Assembly: GCA_001898095.1 (NCBI GenBank)
Contig: MKSH01000145.1
Span: forward strand, 492-7,120
Length of the DNA: 6,629 nucleotides
Direction of reading: 5' to 3'
Origin: Solirubrobacterales bacterium 70-9
GTDB lineage: Bacteria > Actinomycetota > Thermoleophilia > Solirubrobacterales > 70-9
Under the pieces are notes generated by a model. That model was not told the origin of the DNA, did no database searches, and saw nothing but the letters and a program-made list of their open reading frames with translations. Shown here piece after piece: positions 1-5,434 of the stretch. How positions within the stretch are numbered: position 1 is the first letter of the stretch; the number at the start of each line of letters is the position of its first letter. Both the position numbers and the translations under genes were made by a program.

Positions 1-1
1 C

Positions 2-451
2 TGGATGCCGCTCTTCGGGCCGCTGCCGAAACCGCAGTGGTTCGGCAAGGCCGCCCACGTCCTCTACACGGTGGGGATCTGGCTGCCGGCGATGGTCCTC
101 GCCAACGTCCTGATGTGGGCGGACGTCGTCTTCTATCCCGCCTACTCGGCGACCTCGATTGCGGCGGGGATCGAACCGATCGCCGACCAGTCGACGGCGG
201 GAGCGATCCTGATGGGCGAGTGCACGATCCTCGCCCTCTGCATCTTCGCATGGGTCTTCCTGCGCTGGGCCAAAGAGGACATCGAAAAGCAGGACCTGCT
301 CGACCTGGCGATCGACCGGCACTTCGACCTGACCCCGGACCGTGCCGCCCGCGCCGTCGCCGCCGGCCGCGGCGCCGAACTGCGGGCGCGGATCGAGGCG
401 GGAGGGCCGCCCACCTCTCCGGCCACCGGTTCGTCGGGGAGCGAGCTGTGA
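2..451 (+). CDS. ctaG: CtaG-like cytochrome c oxidase assembly protein, C-terminal part (5' end outside window)
   Basis: This is the last part of a CtaG/caa3-type oxidase assembly membrane protein, a family that helps mature the copper centre of heme-copper oxidases in the cytoplasmic membrane. The frame is open to the left edge, so the ATG at 5 is probably internal and the gene begins upstream. Two hydrophobic segments are visible: one in VLYTVGIWLPAMVLANVLMW, followed by the polar ADVVFYPAY, and one in AILMGECTILALCIFAWVFL after the family-typical 'DQ..AG.LM' turn (IADQSTAGAILMG). A charged cytoplasmic tail follows (RWAKEDIEKQDLLDLA, then an Ala/Arg-rich stretch ending SGSEL). The usual form of this last helix has 'MW.PGG'; here it is MGECT, a modest divergence. 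The TGA at 449-451 is followed in the same frame by an acetyltransferase remnant. The family call is from remembered motifs; its role in this organism is inferred. Confidence 0.75.
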   Translation, partial: WMPLFGPLPKPQWFGKAAHVLYTVGIWLPAMVLANVLMWADVVFYPAYSATSIAAGIEPIADQSTAGAILMGECTILALCIFAWVFLRWAKEDIEKQDLLDLAIDRHFDLTPDRAARAVAAGRGAELRARIEAGGPPTSPATGSSGSEL

Positions 452-649
452 GGCTACCCGGGCTCGTCGATCCCTCCCGGTGATCGACCGATCCTCGGCG
501 CGCTGCTCGACGGGATCCGCGCCGGAGCGCCTGAGGGTGCGTTCGTGAACCTTCTTGCTGATCGTCCCGGGTGGGTGCTCTATCGGCGCTTCGGTTTCGT
601 CGAGACCGCTCCGGACTCGATCGGGATGGCGCTGACGATCGATCACTGA
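452..649 (+). pseudogene. GNAT acetyltransferase remnant, C-terminal portion only
   Basis: Sixty-five sense codons lie in frame +2 directly after the ctaG-like stop and end at TGA 647-649. They read like the end of a GNAT N-acetyltransferase: an amphipathic helix (ILGALLDGIRAGAP), a beta strand (GAFVNLLADRP), the helix-strand signature LYRRFGF, and the tail VETAPDSIGMALTIDH. In intact GNATs this region closes the acetyl-CoA fold. The N-terminal two thirds, including the pyrophosphate-binding Q/R-x-x-G-x-G/A loop, are absent. In this frame there is no ATG, GTG or TTG before the GTG inside GAFVNLL, which would leave only about 35 residues. The position abutting the ctaG-like gene suggests a deletion or recombination that removed the acetyltransferase front. 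Recognisable homology probably begins near 480; the first ten or so codons are of unclear origin. An assembly error is possible but would have to remove several hundred bases. Confidence 0.65.
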
Positions 650-682
650 GCCCGCTCAACCCAGGCGGTCTCCTCGGCGCGG

Positions 683-1516
683 CTATCTGATCGCGAAGGT
701 CGCCGGATCGGGGCCGACCCGGCCACCTGTCTCGAGGGTGGCGATCGACGCCATGTCCTCGGGGTCGAGCTCGAAGTCGAAGATCGCGACATTCTCGGCG
801 AGTCGTCCCGTCGTCGCCGTTTTCGGGATGACGACGTTGCCGAGCTGGAGGTGCCAGCGCAGGATCACCTGGGCGGCGGTGCGGCCGAGTCGCGCGGCGA
901 TCTCCTCGATCTTCCGATCGCCGAACATGGCGCCCGAGGCGAGCGGGCTCCAGGCCGCGGTCACGATCCCATGCGCGGCGTGGAAAGCGCGCAGTTCCTC
1001 CTGTTGGAGGCGGGGGTGGAGCTCGATCTGGTTGACCGTCGGTGCCCGCGCGGTCTCACTTTCGAGTCGTTCGAGGTCCTCGGGACGGAAGTTCGAGACC
1101 CCGATCGAGCGCACCCGACCTTCGCCCTGAATCTCTTCCAAGGCACGCCAGGTCTCGACGAAACGATCCTCGGCGGGCATCGGCCAATGGATCAGGTACA
1201 GGTCGACGCGGTCGAGGCCGAGCCTCCCCAGGCTTCGCTCGAAGGCCCTCCGGGCCTCCTCGTGACCCTGGTCGGCGTTCCATAGCTTGGTCGTGACGAA
1301 AACCTCGTCGCGAGGGATCCCGGCGGCGGCCAAGGCCGCCCCGACGCCCTCCTCGTTGTCATAGGACGCTGCGGTGTCAATATGGCGGTATCCGCCTGCC
1401 AGAGCTTCCTCGACGACGCGTTGAGTGTCATCTAGGGGGATCTGCCAGACACCGAGCCCGAGCTGGGGAATGCGGACTCCGTCGGCGAGGGTGATGGTCG
1501 GCCCGGCGGCGGTCAT
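683..1516 (-). CDS. Aldo/keto reductase, 2,5-diketogluconate reductase-like
   Basis: A complete 277-residue aldo/keto reductase, a cytosolic NADPH-dependent (beta/alpha)8-barrel that reduces aldehydes and ketones to alcohols. The catalytic tetrad is intact: Asp47 and Tyr52 in HIDTAASYDNE, Lys77 in TTKLW and His110 in LIHWP. Other family landmarks are PQLGLGVWQ at 18-25, GVSNF at 139-143, NQIELHP at 162-168 and WSPLASG at 189-195. VIPKTATTGRLAEN (229-242) carries Lys232, Arg238 and Asn242, which in this family contact the 2'-phosphate and adenine of NADPH. Length is normal for the small prokaryotic AKRs related to 2,5-diketo-D-gluconate reductase. The natural substrate cannot be read from sequence; these enzymes are often broad aldehyde reductases. 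It starts at ATG 1516 without a clear Shine-Dalgarno, but a TATCGT hexamer ends 11 bases upstream, suggesting a nearly leaderless message. It diverges from the hydroxyacid dehydrogenase and converges on the GNAT remnant. Confidence 0.9.
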   Translation of the reverse strand: MTAAGPTITLADGVRIPQLGLGVWQIPLDDTQRVVEEALAGGYRHIDTAASYDNEEGVGAALAAAGIPRDEVFVTTKLWNADQGHEEARRAFERSLGRLGLDRVDLYLIHWPMPAEDRFVETWRALEEIQGEGRVRSIGVSNFRPEDLERLESETARAPTVNQIELHPRLQQEELRAFHAAHGIVTAAWSPLASGAMFGDRKIEEIAARLGRTAAQVILRWHLQLGNVVIPKTATTGRLAENVAIFDFELDPEDMASIATLETGGRVGPDPATFAIR

Positions 1517-1632
1517 TGAAGGTGGCGACGATAGCTGGCGGAAGCGGCCTCATCGGGTCCATCCGGGCGCAGTACAGCCGGCGAGACGGAGATCGATCTC
1601 GGTCGACACCGCGCGTTGATACGAACCTGACC
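1517..1632. promoter_or_regulatory. Divergent promoter region between AKR and hydroxyacid dehydrogenase
   Basis: This 116-bp spacer separates two divergent starts and must hold both promoters unless one gene is read from further away. On the minus strand, TATCGT (1533-1528) fits the TANNNT -10 pattern of high-GC actinobacteria and lies 11 bases before the AKR ATG. No convincing -35 or plus-strand -10 was found; GATACG ends 9 bases before the ATG at 1633 and is a weak candidate. The spacer also holds a perfect 12-bp palindrome and, next to it, CGGTCGACACCG (1600-1611). The open frame from TTG 1516 through this spacer into the dehydrogenase is treated as non-coding. Confidence 0.4.
1589..1600. 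promoter_or_regulatory. Perfect 12-bp palindrome GAGATCGATCTC, possible operator
   Basis: GAGATCGATCTC reads the same on both strands and sits 32 bases before the dehydrogenase start, within the divergent spacer. A dimeric regulator could bind such a site, and it is immediately followed by CGGTCGACACCG. GATC-type words are very frequent in this window, so chance is a serious alternative. Confidence 0.25.
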
Positions 1633-2592
1633 ATGCCGACCTTCTCGATCAGTGGCCCGGTCTCCCCGGCTGTGGTGGAGATGCTGCGGCAGCACGGACA
1701 GGTAGTCGAGGTGTCCTATGCCGAGGGATTGCCTGTGGCGGAGCTGGCGACGGTCGACGTCGCCCTGACACTGCTCACCGACCGCGTCGACGAGAAGCTT
1801 CTCGTCGCGGCGCCGAACCTGTGCTGCGTCTGCAACGTCGCGGTGGGCTATGACAACGTCGACCTCGAGGCGGCGAAGCGGTACGGCGTCGCCGTCACCA
1901 ACACCCCCGGCGTCCTCGACGACGCGACCGCCGATCTAGCGATGGCCCTGCTCTTGGCTGCCGCCCGTCGTCTGGGCGAGGCGGAGCGCGTGGTCCGATC
2001 GGGACGACCGTGGACATGGGGCATGGACTTCATGCTCGGCCGTGATCTGGTCGGCAAGCGCCTCGGGATCATCGGCCTTGGTGGAATCGGCGCCCGGGTT
2101 GCGCGCCGGGCTCGGGGCTTCGGGCTCTCGATCGGCTACTTCGGCCGTACGGAGGCCTCGACGGCCACCGAGCTAGGGGCCGAACGACAGGACCTCGACC
2201 AACTGCTCGCCACCTCAGACTTCGTCAGCCTGCACTGTCCGCTGACCGCCGAGACGCGGCACCTGATCGGCGCCCGGGAGCTGGCGCTGATGAAAGCGAC
2301 GGCGGTGCTGATCAACACGGCGCGCGGTGCCGTGGTCGAAGAAGGGGCACTGGTCGAGGCGCTCGCCGGCGGAAAGATCTGGGCGGCCGGCCTCGACGTC
2401 TACGAGGGCGAGCCCGCGGTTCATCCCGGCCTGCTCCGACTGGACCGGGTGGTGCTGGCGCCGCACGTCGGCTCGGCGACGGTGGAGACGCGAGACGCGA
2501 TGGCCGAACTGGCGGCTCGCAACGCGATCGCCGCGGCGAACCGCGAACCCCTTCTGACGCCGATCTACGTGCCCGACGATCACCCGGGGTGA
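1633..2592 (+). CDS. D-2-hydroxyacid dehydrogenase, glyoxylate/hydroxypyruvate reductase type
   Basis: A 319-residue cytosolic NAD(P)H-dependent D-isomer 2-hydroxyacid dehydrogenase. The family reduces glyoxylate to glycolate, hydroxypyruvate to D-glycerate, or related 2-keto acids. The catalytic trio is intact: Arg231 in NTARGA, Glu260 in YEGEP and His278 in APHVGSAT. The substrate-loop region VAVGYDNVD lies at 69-77. The cofactor Rossmann motif GLGGIG is at 148-153, preceded by LGRDLVGKRLGIIG, typical of the glyoxylate reductase branch. The second Rossmann strand ends YFGRTEAS, with Arg172-Thr173 where NAD enzymes carry an acidic residue, so NADPH preference is inferred. The frame is open back to TTG 1516, but ATG 1633 gives the expected N-terminus (PTFSISGPVSPAVVEML) and family length; the 39 extra residues are basic and unlike the family. 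No Shine-Dalgarno is obvious. The stop lies inside an inverted repeat, 5 bp from the convergent SHMT-like gene. The exact keto acid is unknown. Confidence 0.88.
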   Translation: MPTFSISGPVSPAVVEMLRQHGQVVEVSYAEGLPVAELATVDVALTLLTDRVDEKLLVAAPNLCCVCNVAVGYDNVDLEAAKRYGVAVTNTPGVLDDATADLAMALLLAAARRLGEAERVVRSGRPWTWGMDFMLGRDLVGKRLGIIGLGGIGARVARRARGFGLSIGYFGRTEASTATELGAERQDLDQLLATSDFVSLHCPLTAETRHLIGARELALMKATAVLINTARGAVVEEGALVEALAGGKIWAAGLDVYEGEPAVHPGLLRLDRVVLAPHVGSATVETRDAMAELAARNAIAAANREPLLTPIYVPDDHPG

Positions 2593-2595
2593 TCG
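2577..2595. terminator. Candidate bidirectional terminator hairpin between convergent genes
   Basis: CGATCACCC and GGGTGATCG form a perfect inverted repeat with 9-base arms around a single G; as RNA this gives about a 7-8 bp stem with a 3-5 nt loop. It covers the TGA of the hydroxyacid dehydrogenase (2590-2592) and ends 3 bases before the stop of the SHMT-like gene (2598), so it could end transcription from both sides. There is no T-tract on either strand, so it is not a classical intrinsic terminator; U-less hairpins are proposed to act in high-GC actinobacteria. Confidence 0.5.
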
Positions 2596-2597
2596 CA

Positions 2598-3881
2598 CTA
2601 CGCCGAGCCTTGCCGTCCGGGGGCGATCAAGGCGGCGAGGCGGGTGCCGATCTCAGGCATCTCGGCTGGGCCGAGGCCGCGGCGGACCACCTCCTGGGTG
2701 CCGAGCCGAAGCGCTGGCCCTTTCCCGTGCTCGTCGCAGTGTTCGGTCGCCGACAGGTAGATCCCAGCAGCTGCGCATCGCCGTACGGCAGCCTCGGCAT
2801 CGGTGCGGTCGGGCATCCTGATCAGCAACTGGTTCGTCTCCGTGTATCCACGGGCCGCCGACATCACCGGCAGCCCGAGGTCGAGCAGGGCGTCTGCGAG
2901 GGCGCGCGCGGTGCGCAGGCACAGCTCGCCGTAACGGCGGCCGTCGCGGAGTAGTTCTGCGGCGGCGATCTGGAGGGGCAGCATCCGCGCCACGTCGTGG
3001 TTTGTGGTCAGGCCAGGGAAGACGGCGACGTCGAGGCGCTCGGCGATCTCCTCGTCCCGGGTGACGATTGCACCGCCCGGCGGCCCCCCGAATGACTTGT
3101 AGGTCGAAAAGGTGACGACATCGACGCCTTCGTCGAGAGGGTTCGGGAAAGAGCCACCGGGGATCAGTCCCGCCGGATGCGAGGCGTCGAAGAGAACGCG
3201 GGCACCGTGCTCGTGCGCGATCTCGACGACCCCGCCGACATCGTTGGGGAAGAGCTGTACCGCGCCGCCGAGGATGACGAGCGCGGGGCGCTCTGCCGCC
3301 AGAGTCGATGGCAGCGCGTCCAGGTCGACATCCTGTCGAGTGGGGTTGAAAGGTATGTCCACGACCCGATGGCCACGGATGCCGGCGGCACCCTGTTCGC
3401 GGTGGCTGAAATGCCCTCCCGCCCAGGTCGGCAACGCGGCGATCGTCGCGCCGGGTCGGCTGAGGCCCGCGTAGGCGGCAAGGTTCGCCAGCGTCGCGCT
3501 GGGAACCCTGACGTCGGCGTGGTGGGCTCCCATCGTGGCGGCGACGGCACGTGCTGCGAGCACCTCGAGAACCTCAAGCTGAGGGACAGCGGCGAATCCG
3601 GCTGTCTTGGCCGGATCTCCTGGCGGTCCGCATGAGACCCGGGCAGAGAGCTGCGGGTGGTGGGCGGCAGCGACGGCGGCGGAGATCTGGTTGGTCCCGG
3701 CGTAGAGGATCAATCCGGTCCGGTCGAGATCCCGCACCAGCTCCTCCTTCGCCGCTCGGCCCGCCGCCAGGTCCTGGTCCGTGCCAGGCGACGTCTCGGC
3801 TTGGATCTGGGCCAGGCGGGCGCGGACCGATGGCGGTGCCCAGGGCATCTTCAGGGTCGTCTTTCTCGTCCCACCATTCAT
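2598..3881 (-). CDS. SHMT-fold PLP enzyme, divergent and probably not folate-dependent
   Basis: A complete 427-residue fold-type I PLP protein related along its length to serine hydroxymethyltransferase. Aligned from memory to E. coli GlyA, it keeps Lys262 (Schiff-base lysine, STYKSFGGPPGG, GlyA K229), Asp232 and His235 (DASHPAGL, GlyA D200/H203), His157 (GGHFSH, GlyA H126) and Arg392 (ALRLGTQEVVRRG, GlyA R363, substrate carboxylate). It differs where true SHMT is most conserved: GlyA Y55 and E57 (KYAEGYPG) align without gaps to Val82 and Cys84 (RVSCGPPG), S35 to Gly62, the YYGG loop is gone, H228 is Tyr261, and FPGGQGGP is FPGLTTNH. Loss of these folate and proton-transfer residues argues against methylene-THF chemistry; aldol cleavage, racemisation or another reaction at an amino acid alpha carbon is possible. 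ATG 3881 is chosen because GGAG precedes it by 5 bases; ATG 3848 is an alternative. It diverges from the amidase. Confidence 0.82.
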   Translation of the reverse strand: MNGGTRKTTLKMPWAPPSVRARLAQIQAETSPGTDQDLAAGRAAKEELVRDLDRTGLILYAGTNQISAAVAAAHHPQLSARVSCGPPGDPAKTAGFAAVPQLEVLEVLAARAVAATMGAHHADVRVPSATLANLAAYAGLSRPGATIAALPTWAGGHFSHREQGAAGIRGHRVVDIPFNPTRQDVDLDALPSTLAAERPALVILGGAVQLFPNDVGGVVEIAHEHGARVLFDASHPAGLIPGGSFPNPLDEGVDVVTFSTYKSFGGPPGGAIVTRDEEIAERLDVAVFPGLTTNHDVARMLPLQIAAAELLRDGRRYGELCLRTARALADALLDLGLPVMSAARGYTETNQLLIRMPDRTDAEAAVRRCAAAGIYLSATEHCDEHGKGPALRLGTQEVVRRGLGPAEMPEIGTRLAALIAPGRQGSA

Positions 3882-3889
3882 TGCAGCTC

Positions 3890-3905
3890 CGGTCGACGTG
3901 CACCG
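3890..3905. promoter_or_regulatory. Imperfect palindrome CGGTCGACGTGCACCG, possible operator
   Basis: Outer arms CGGT/ACCG and the central ACGT are symmetric; 6 of 8 base pairs match. The site overlaps the candidate minus-strand -10 (TACGGT) and the inferred start of the SHMT-like transcript, a suitable place for a repressor. A shorter relative, CGGTCGACACCG, occurs at 1600-1611 in the other divergent spacer. No regulator gene is in view. Confidence 0.3.
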
Positions 3906-3907
3906 TA
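3902..3907 (-). promoter_or_regulatory. Candidate -10 (TACGGT) for the SHMT-like gene
   Basis: On the minus strand TACGGT fits the TANNNT -10 pattern. A start about 7 bases downstream would fall near 3895, giving a leader of roughly 14 bases that contains GGAG before the ATG. No strong -35 lies at 16-19 bp spacing, so this is a weak call. Confidence 0.3.
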
Positions 3908-3985
3908 TTCGCCGTGCGGCGCGGCGCCGTAAGGTCGTGTCTGGCGGGCTGGACCTTGGTCGGGGCCGCCTCCGAGCGTGCAGAG

Positions 3986-3991
3986 TAGGGT
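3986..3991 (+). promoter_or_regulatory. Candidate -10 (TAGGGT) for a leaderless amidase transcript
   Basis: TAGGGT matches the TANNNT consensus and is followed by exactly 6 bases (CGGCGC) before ATG 3998. Transcription starting 7 bases after the hexamer would begin at the A of the start codon, the hallmark of leaderless actinobacterial genes. The alternative reading is that AGGG (3987-3990), 7 bases before the ATG, is a Shine-Dalgarno; the sequence alone cannot decide. Confidence 0.45.
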
Positions 3992-3997
3992 CGGCGC

Positions 3998-5305
3998 ATG
4001 GGCGCGGTGTCCGGCTCCGCGGTGGACATTCGAGCTGCGGTACTCGACCGAAGTCGCACGCCGCTCGTGATCGCCGAAGAAGTGCTTGCCGCGATCGGAG
4101 ACGACGAGTTTCGCGCCTGGAGCGCGCTCGACGCAGATGGGCTGCGCAGGCAGGCGCTGACCCTCGAGTCGGTTGCCGAACCCGAGCGTCGCCGCCGGCC
4201 GCTATTCGGCGTGCCGGTTGCGATCAAGGACAACATCGATACCGCCGACTTCGATACGGCCTATGGCTCGTCGATCTATGCGGGTCACCGCCCCGCCGCG
4301 GACGCCGTCGTGGTGGCACAACTGCGCGCCGCCGGCGCCCTGATCGTCGGCAAGACCAAGTGCACCGAGTTCGCCTGGATGACCGCGACGGACACGCGCA
4401 ATCCGCTCGACCCGACCCGCACCCCCGGCGGATCCTCCAGCGGCTCGGCGGTGGCGGTCGCAGCAGGGCACGTGCCGCTCGCGCTGGGCACCCAGACGGC
4501 GGGCTCGGTCAATCGTCCGGCTTCCTATTGTGGGGTTCTCGGCTACACCCCGAGCGCGGGGCTATACGACCGCACCGGGATGAAGCTGATGTCGGAGACC
4601 CTTGACAGCGTAGGGGTCTTCGGTCGTTCGACCGTCGACCTCGGTCTGGTCGACGAGGCGCTGACGGGGGTCGGAAGGCGGGTCGGCGCGGCTTCACGGA
4701 CGCCGCGCGTCGGCTTCGCTCCCACGCCGTTTTGGCCTCGCCTCGACGAGGATGCCGCGACATCGATTGAGACCTGGGTAGAAGGCGCGTGCGGGATCGG
4801 CCTGCTCACGGCGACCGACGTCGACTTGCCCGGATACGAAAGTCTGGCCGTCGCCCACGAGACGATTCAGCGCTACGAGTCGGCACGGTCGCTCGGGCCG
4901 GAGGTCGCTCGCGCCCCGGAGCTGCTCAGCTACCCACTGCGTGCGACGCTCCTCGCCGCGGGCAGGATCCCCCGTCGGGTCTACGATCGCGCTCGCGCGG
5001 AGGCGCTCGTCTACGCGCCGGCCCTGGCCGCCGCACTCGGCAAATACGACGGGGTGATCGTCCCCAGCACCACCGGGGTGGCCCCGAGAGGGCTCGACTT
5101 CACCGGCGACCCCCTGTTCTGTCGCGCCTGGACCCTCTTGCACGCGCCCGCGATCTCATTGCCCCTCGTGCGCAGCGCGGCGGGGTTGCCGGTCGGGCTG
5201 CAGATCGTCGGTCGTCCCGGCGGCGATGCCGACCTGCTCGCCGCCGCCGAGACTGTCTGCCTGGCTGGACTCTCATTGCCCGACGGCGCAGATGCATCGA
5301 TGTAA
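3998..5305 (+). CDS. Amidase-signature family hydrolase
   Basis: A complete 435-residue amidase-signature protein, a cytosolic serine hydrolase class that cleaves carboxamide or related C-N bonds with a Ser-cis-Ser-Lys triad. All three residues are present: Lys77 in VAIKDNID, the cis-serine Ser146 in PGGSSSGSA, and nucleophile Ser170 in GTQTAGSVNRPASYCGVLG, with the 24-residue Ser-Ser spacing seen in FAAH. The common GTDTGGSIR is here GTQTAGSVNR, as in a subset of the family with Gln for Asp. Other landmarks are AGALIVGKTKCTEFAW (112-127) and the C-terminal APAISLPL...GLPVGLQIVGRPG. It has no extra C-terminal domain like that of allophanate hydrolase and is slightly short. No signal peptide is visible. 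ATG 3998 fits either a leaderless start or an AGGG ribosome site. Substrate is unknown: this family covers peptide amides, aryl amides, ureides and tRNA-bound Glu/Gln; absence of gatB/gatC neighbours makes GatA unlikely. Confidence 0.9.
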   Translation: MGAVSGSAVDIRAAVLDRSRTPLVIAEEVLAAIGDDEFRAWSALDADGLRRQALTLESVAEPERRRRPLFGVPVAIKDNIDTADFDTAYGSSIYAGHRPAADAVVVAQLRAAGALIVGKTKCTEFAWMTATDTRNPLDPTRTPGGSSSGSAVAVAAGHVPLALGTQTAGSVNRPASYCGVLGYTPSAGLYDRTGMKLMSETLDSVGVFGRSTVDLGLVDEALTGVGRRVGAASRTPRVGFAPTPFWPRLDEDAATSIETWVEGACGIGLLTATDVDLPGYESLAVAHETIQRYESARSLGPEVARAPELLSYPLRATLLAAGRIPRRVYDRARAEALVYAPALAAALGKYDGVIVPSTTGVAPRGLDFTGDPLFCRAWTLLHAPAISLPLVRSAAGLPVGLQIVGRPGGDADLLAAAETVCLAGLSLPDGADASM

Positions 5306-5314
5306 GGTCGACTT

Positions 5315-5434
5315 GTGGGCCCGGAACAGATCAGGTGCCGGGGCCGGCAGGACGAGGCCGCCCTGCGGATGCTTGAAAACAACCTCCGTCCGGATGTCGC
5401 CGAGCGGCCCGCGGATCTCGTCGTGCCGCGGTAG
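5315..5434 (+). pseudogene. hutU: Urocanate hydratase (HutU) N-terminal remnant
   Basis: A 39-codon frame from GTG 5315 to TAG 5432-5434 contains [15 protein letters not shown] and [17 protein letters not shown], closely matching the N-terminal segment of urocanate hydratase ('L.CKGW.QEAALRMLMNNLDPEVAE.PE.LVVYGG'), the second enzyme of histidine degradation. AAGG (5304-5307), overlapping the amidase TAA, lies 7 bases before the GTG, so the translation start appears preserved. The conserved Trp before the QEAALRML-type motif is Arg here. After LVV the frame is lost where YGG-type sequence is expected; RGSA in frame 3 and ARKRFD in frame 1 may be traces of the following G-G-x-G-K-A-A-R-x-W-x-x-F-D region. 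Intact HutU has about 550 residues and only about 220 bases remain before the next gene, so nearly all of it, including the NAD-binding region and active site, is missing. Confidence 0.7.

Larger units (their letters stand above)
3882..3997. promoter_or_regulatory. Divergent promoter region between SHMT-like gene and amidase
   Basis: A 116-bp spacer between two divergent starts. On the minus side it contains GGAG (complement of 3887-3890) 5 bases before the SHMT-like ATG, a TACGGT hexamer (complement of 3902-3907) and an imperfect palindrome overlapping it. On the plus side TAGGGT lies 6 bases before the amidase ATG. Good -35 hexamers were not found for either direction, which is common for high-GC actinobacterial promoters. 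The shared spacer allows one regulator to control both genes. Confidence 0.45.

Noticed and set aside
448..483. GTG at 448 overlapping the ctaG-like stop (GTGA) as a coupled start for the GNAT frame.
   Set aside because: It is in a different frame, reads MRLPGLVDPSR and stops at 483, before the GNAT-like sequence can be entered.
647..658. TGAGC-CC-GCTCA inverted repeat between the GNAT remnant and the AKR as a terminator.
   Set aside because: Arms are only 5 bases with a 2-base loop and no T-tract; too weak to call.
1516..1632. In-frame N-terminal extension of the hydroxyacid dehydrogenase from TTG 1516, beginning KVATIAGGSGLIGS, like the start of a Rossmann-fold epimerase.
   Set aside because: The extension becomes basic and unstructured after about 16 residues, is not typical of the dehydrogenase family, overlaps the divergent AKR start and would leave no promoter space. 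The GGSGLIG resemblance is probably chance; ATG 1633 gives a normal N-terminus.
3574..4236. Minus-strand open frame of 220 codons overlapping the 5' ends of the SHMT-like gene and the amidase.
   Set aside because: It spans the divergent promoter region and conflicts with both genes; composition is typical of an antisense shadow.
3781..4605. Plus-strand open frame of 274 codons across the SHMT-like start and the amidase.
   Set aside because: It overlaps two well-supported genes in other frames and its product is Arg-rich low-complexity sequence without motifs.
3998..5305. Amidase as GatA, the glutaminase subunit of the Glu-tRNA amidotransferase.
   Set aside because: No gatB or gatC neighbours, and the GTQTAGS nucleophile motif differs from the GTDTGGS-type usual in GatA.
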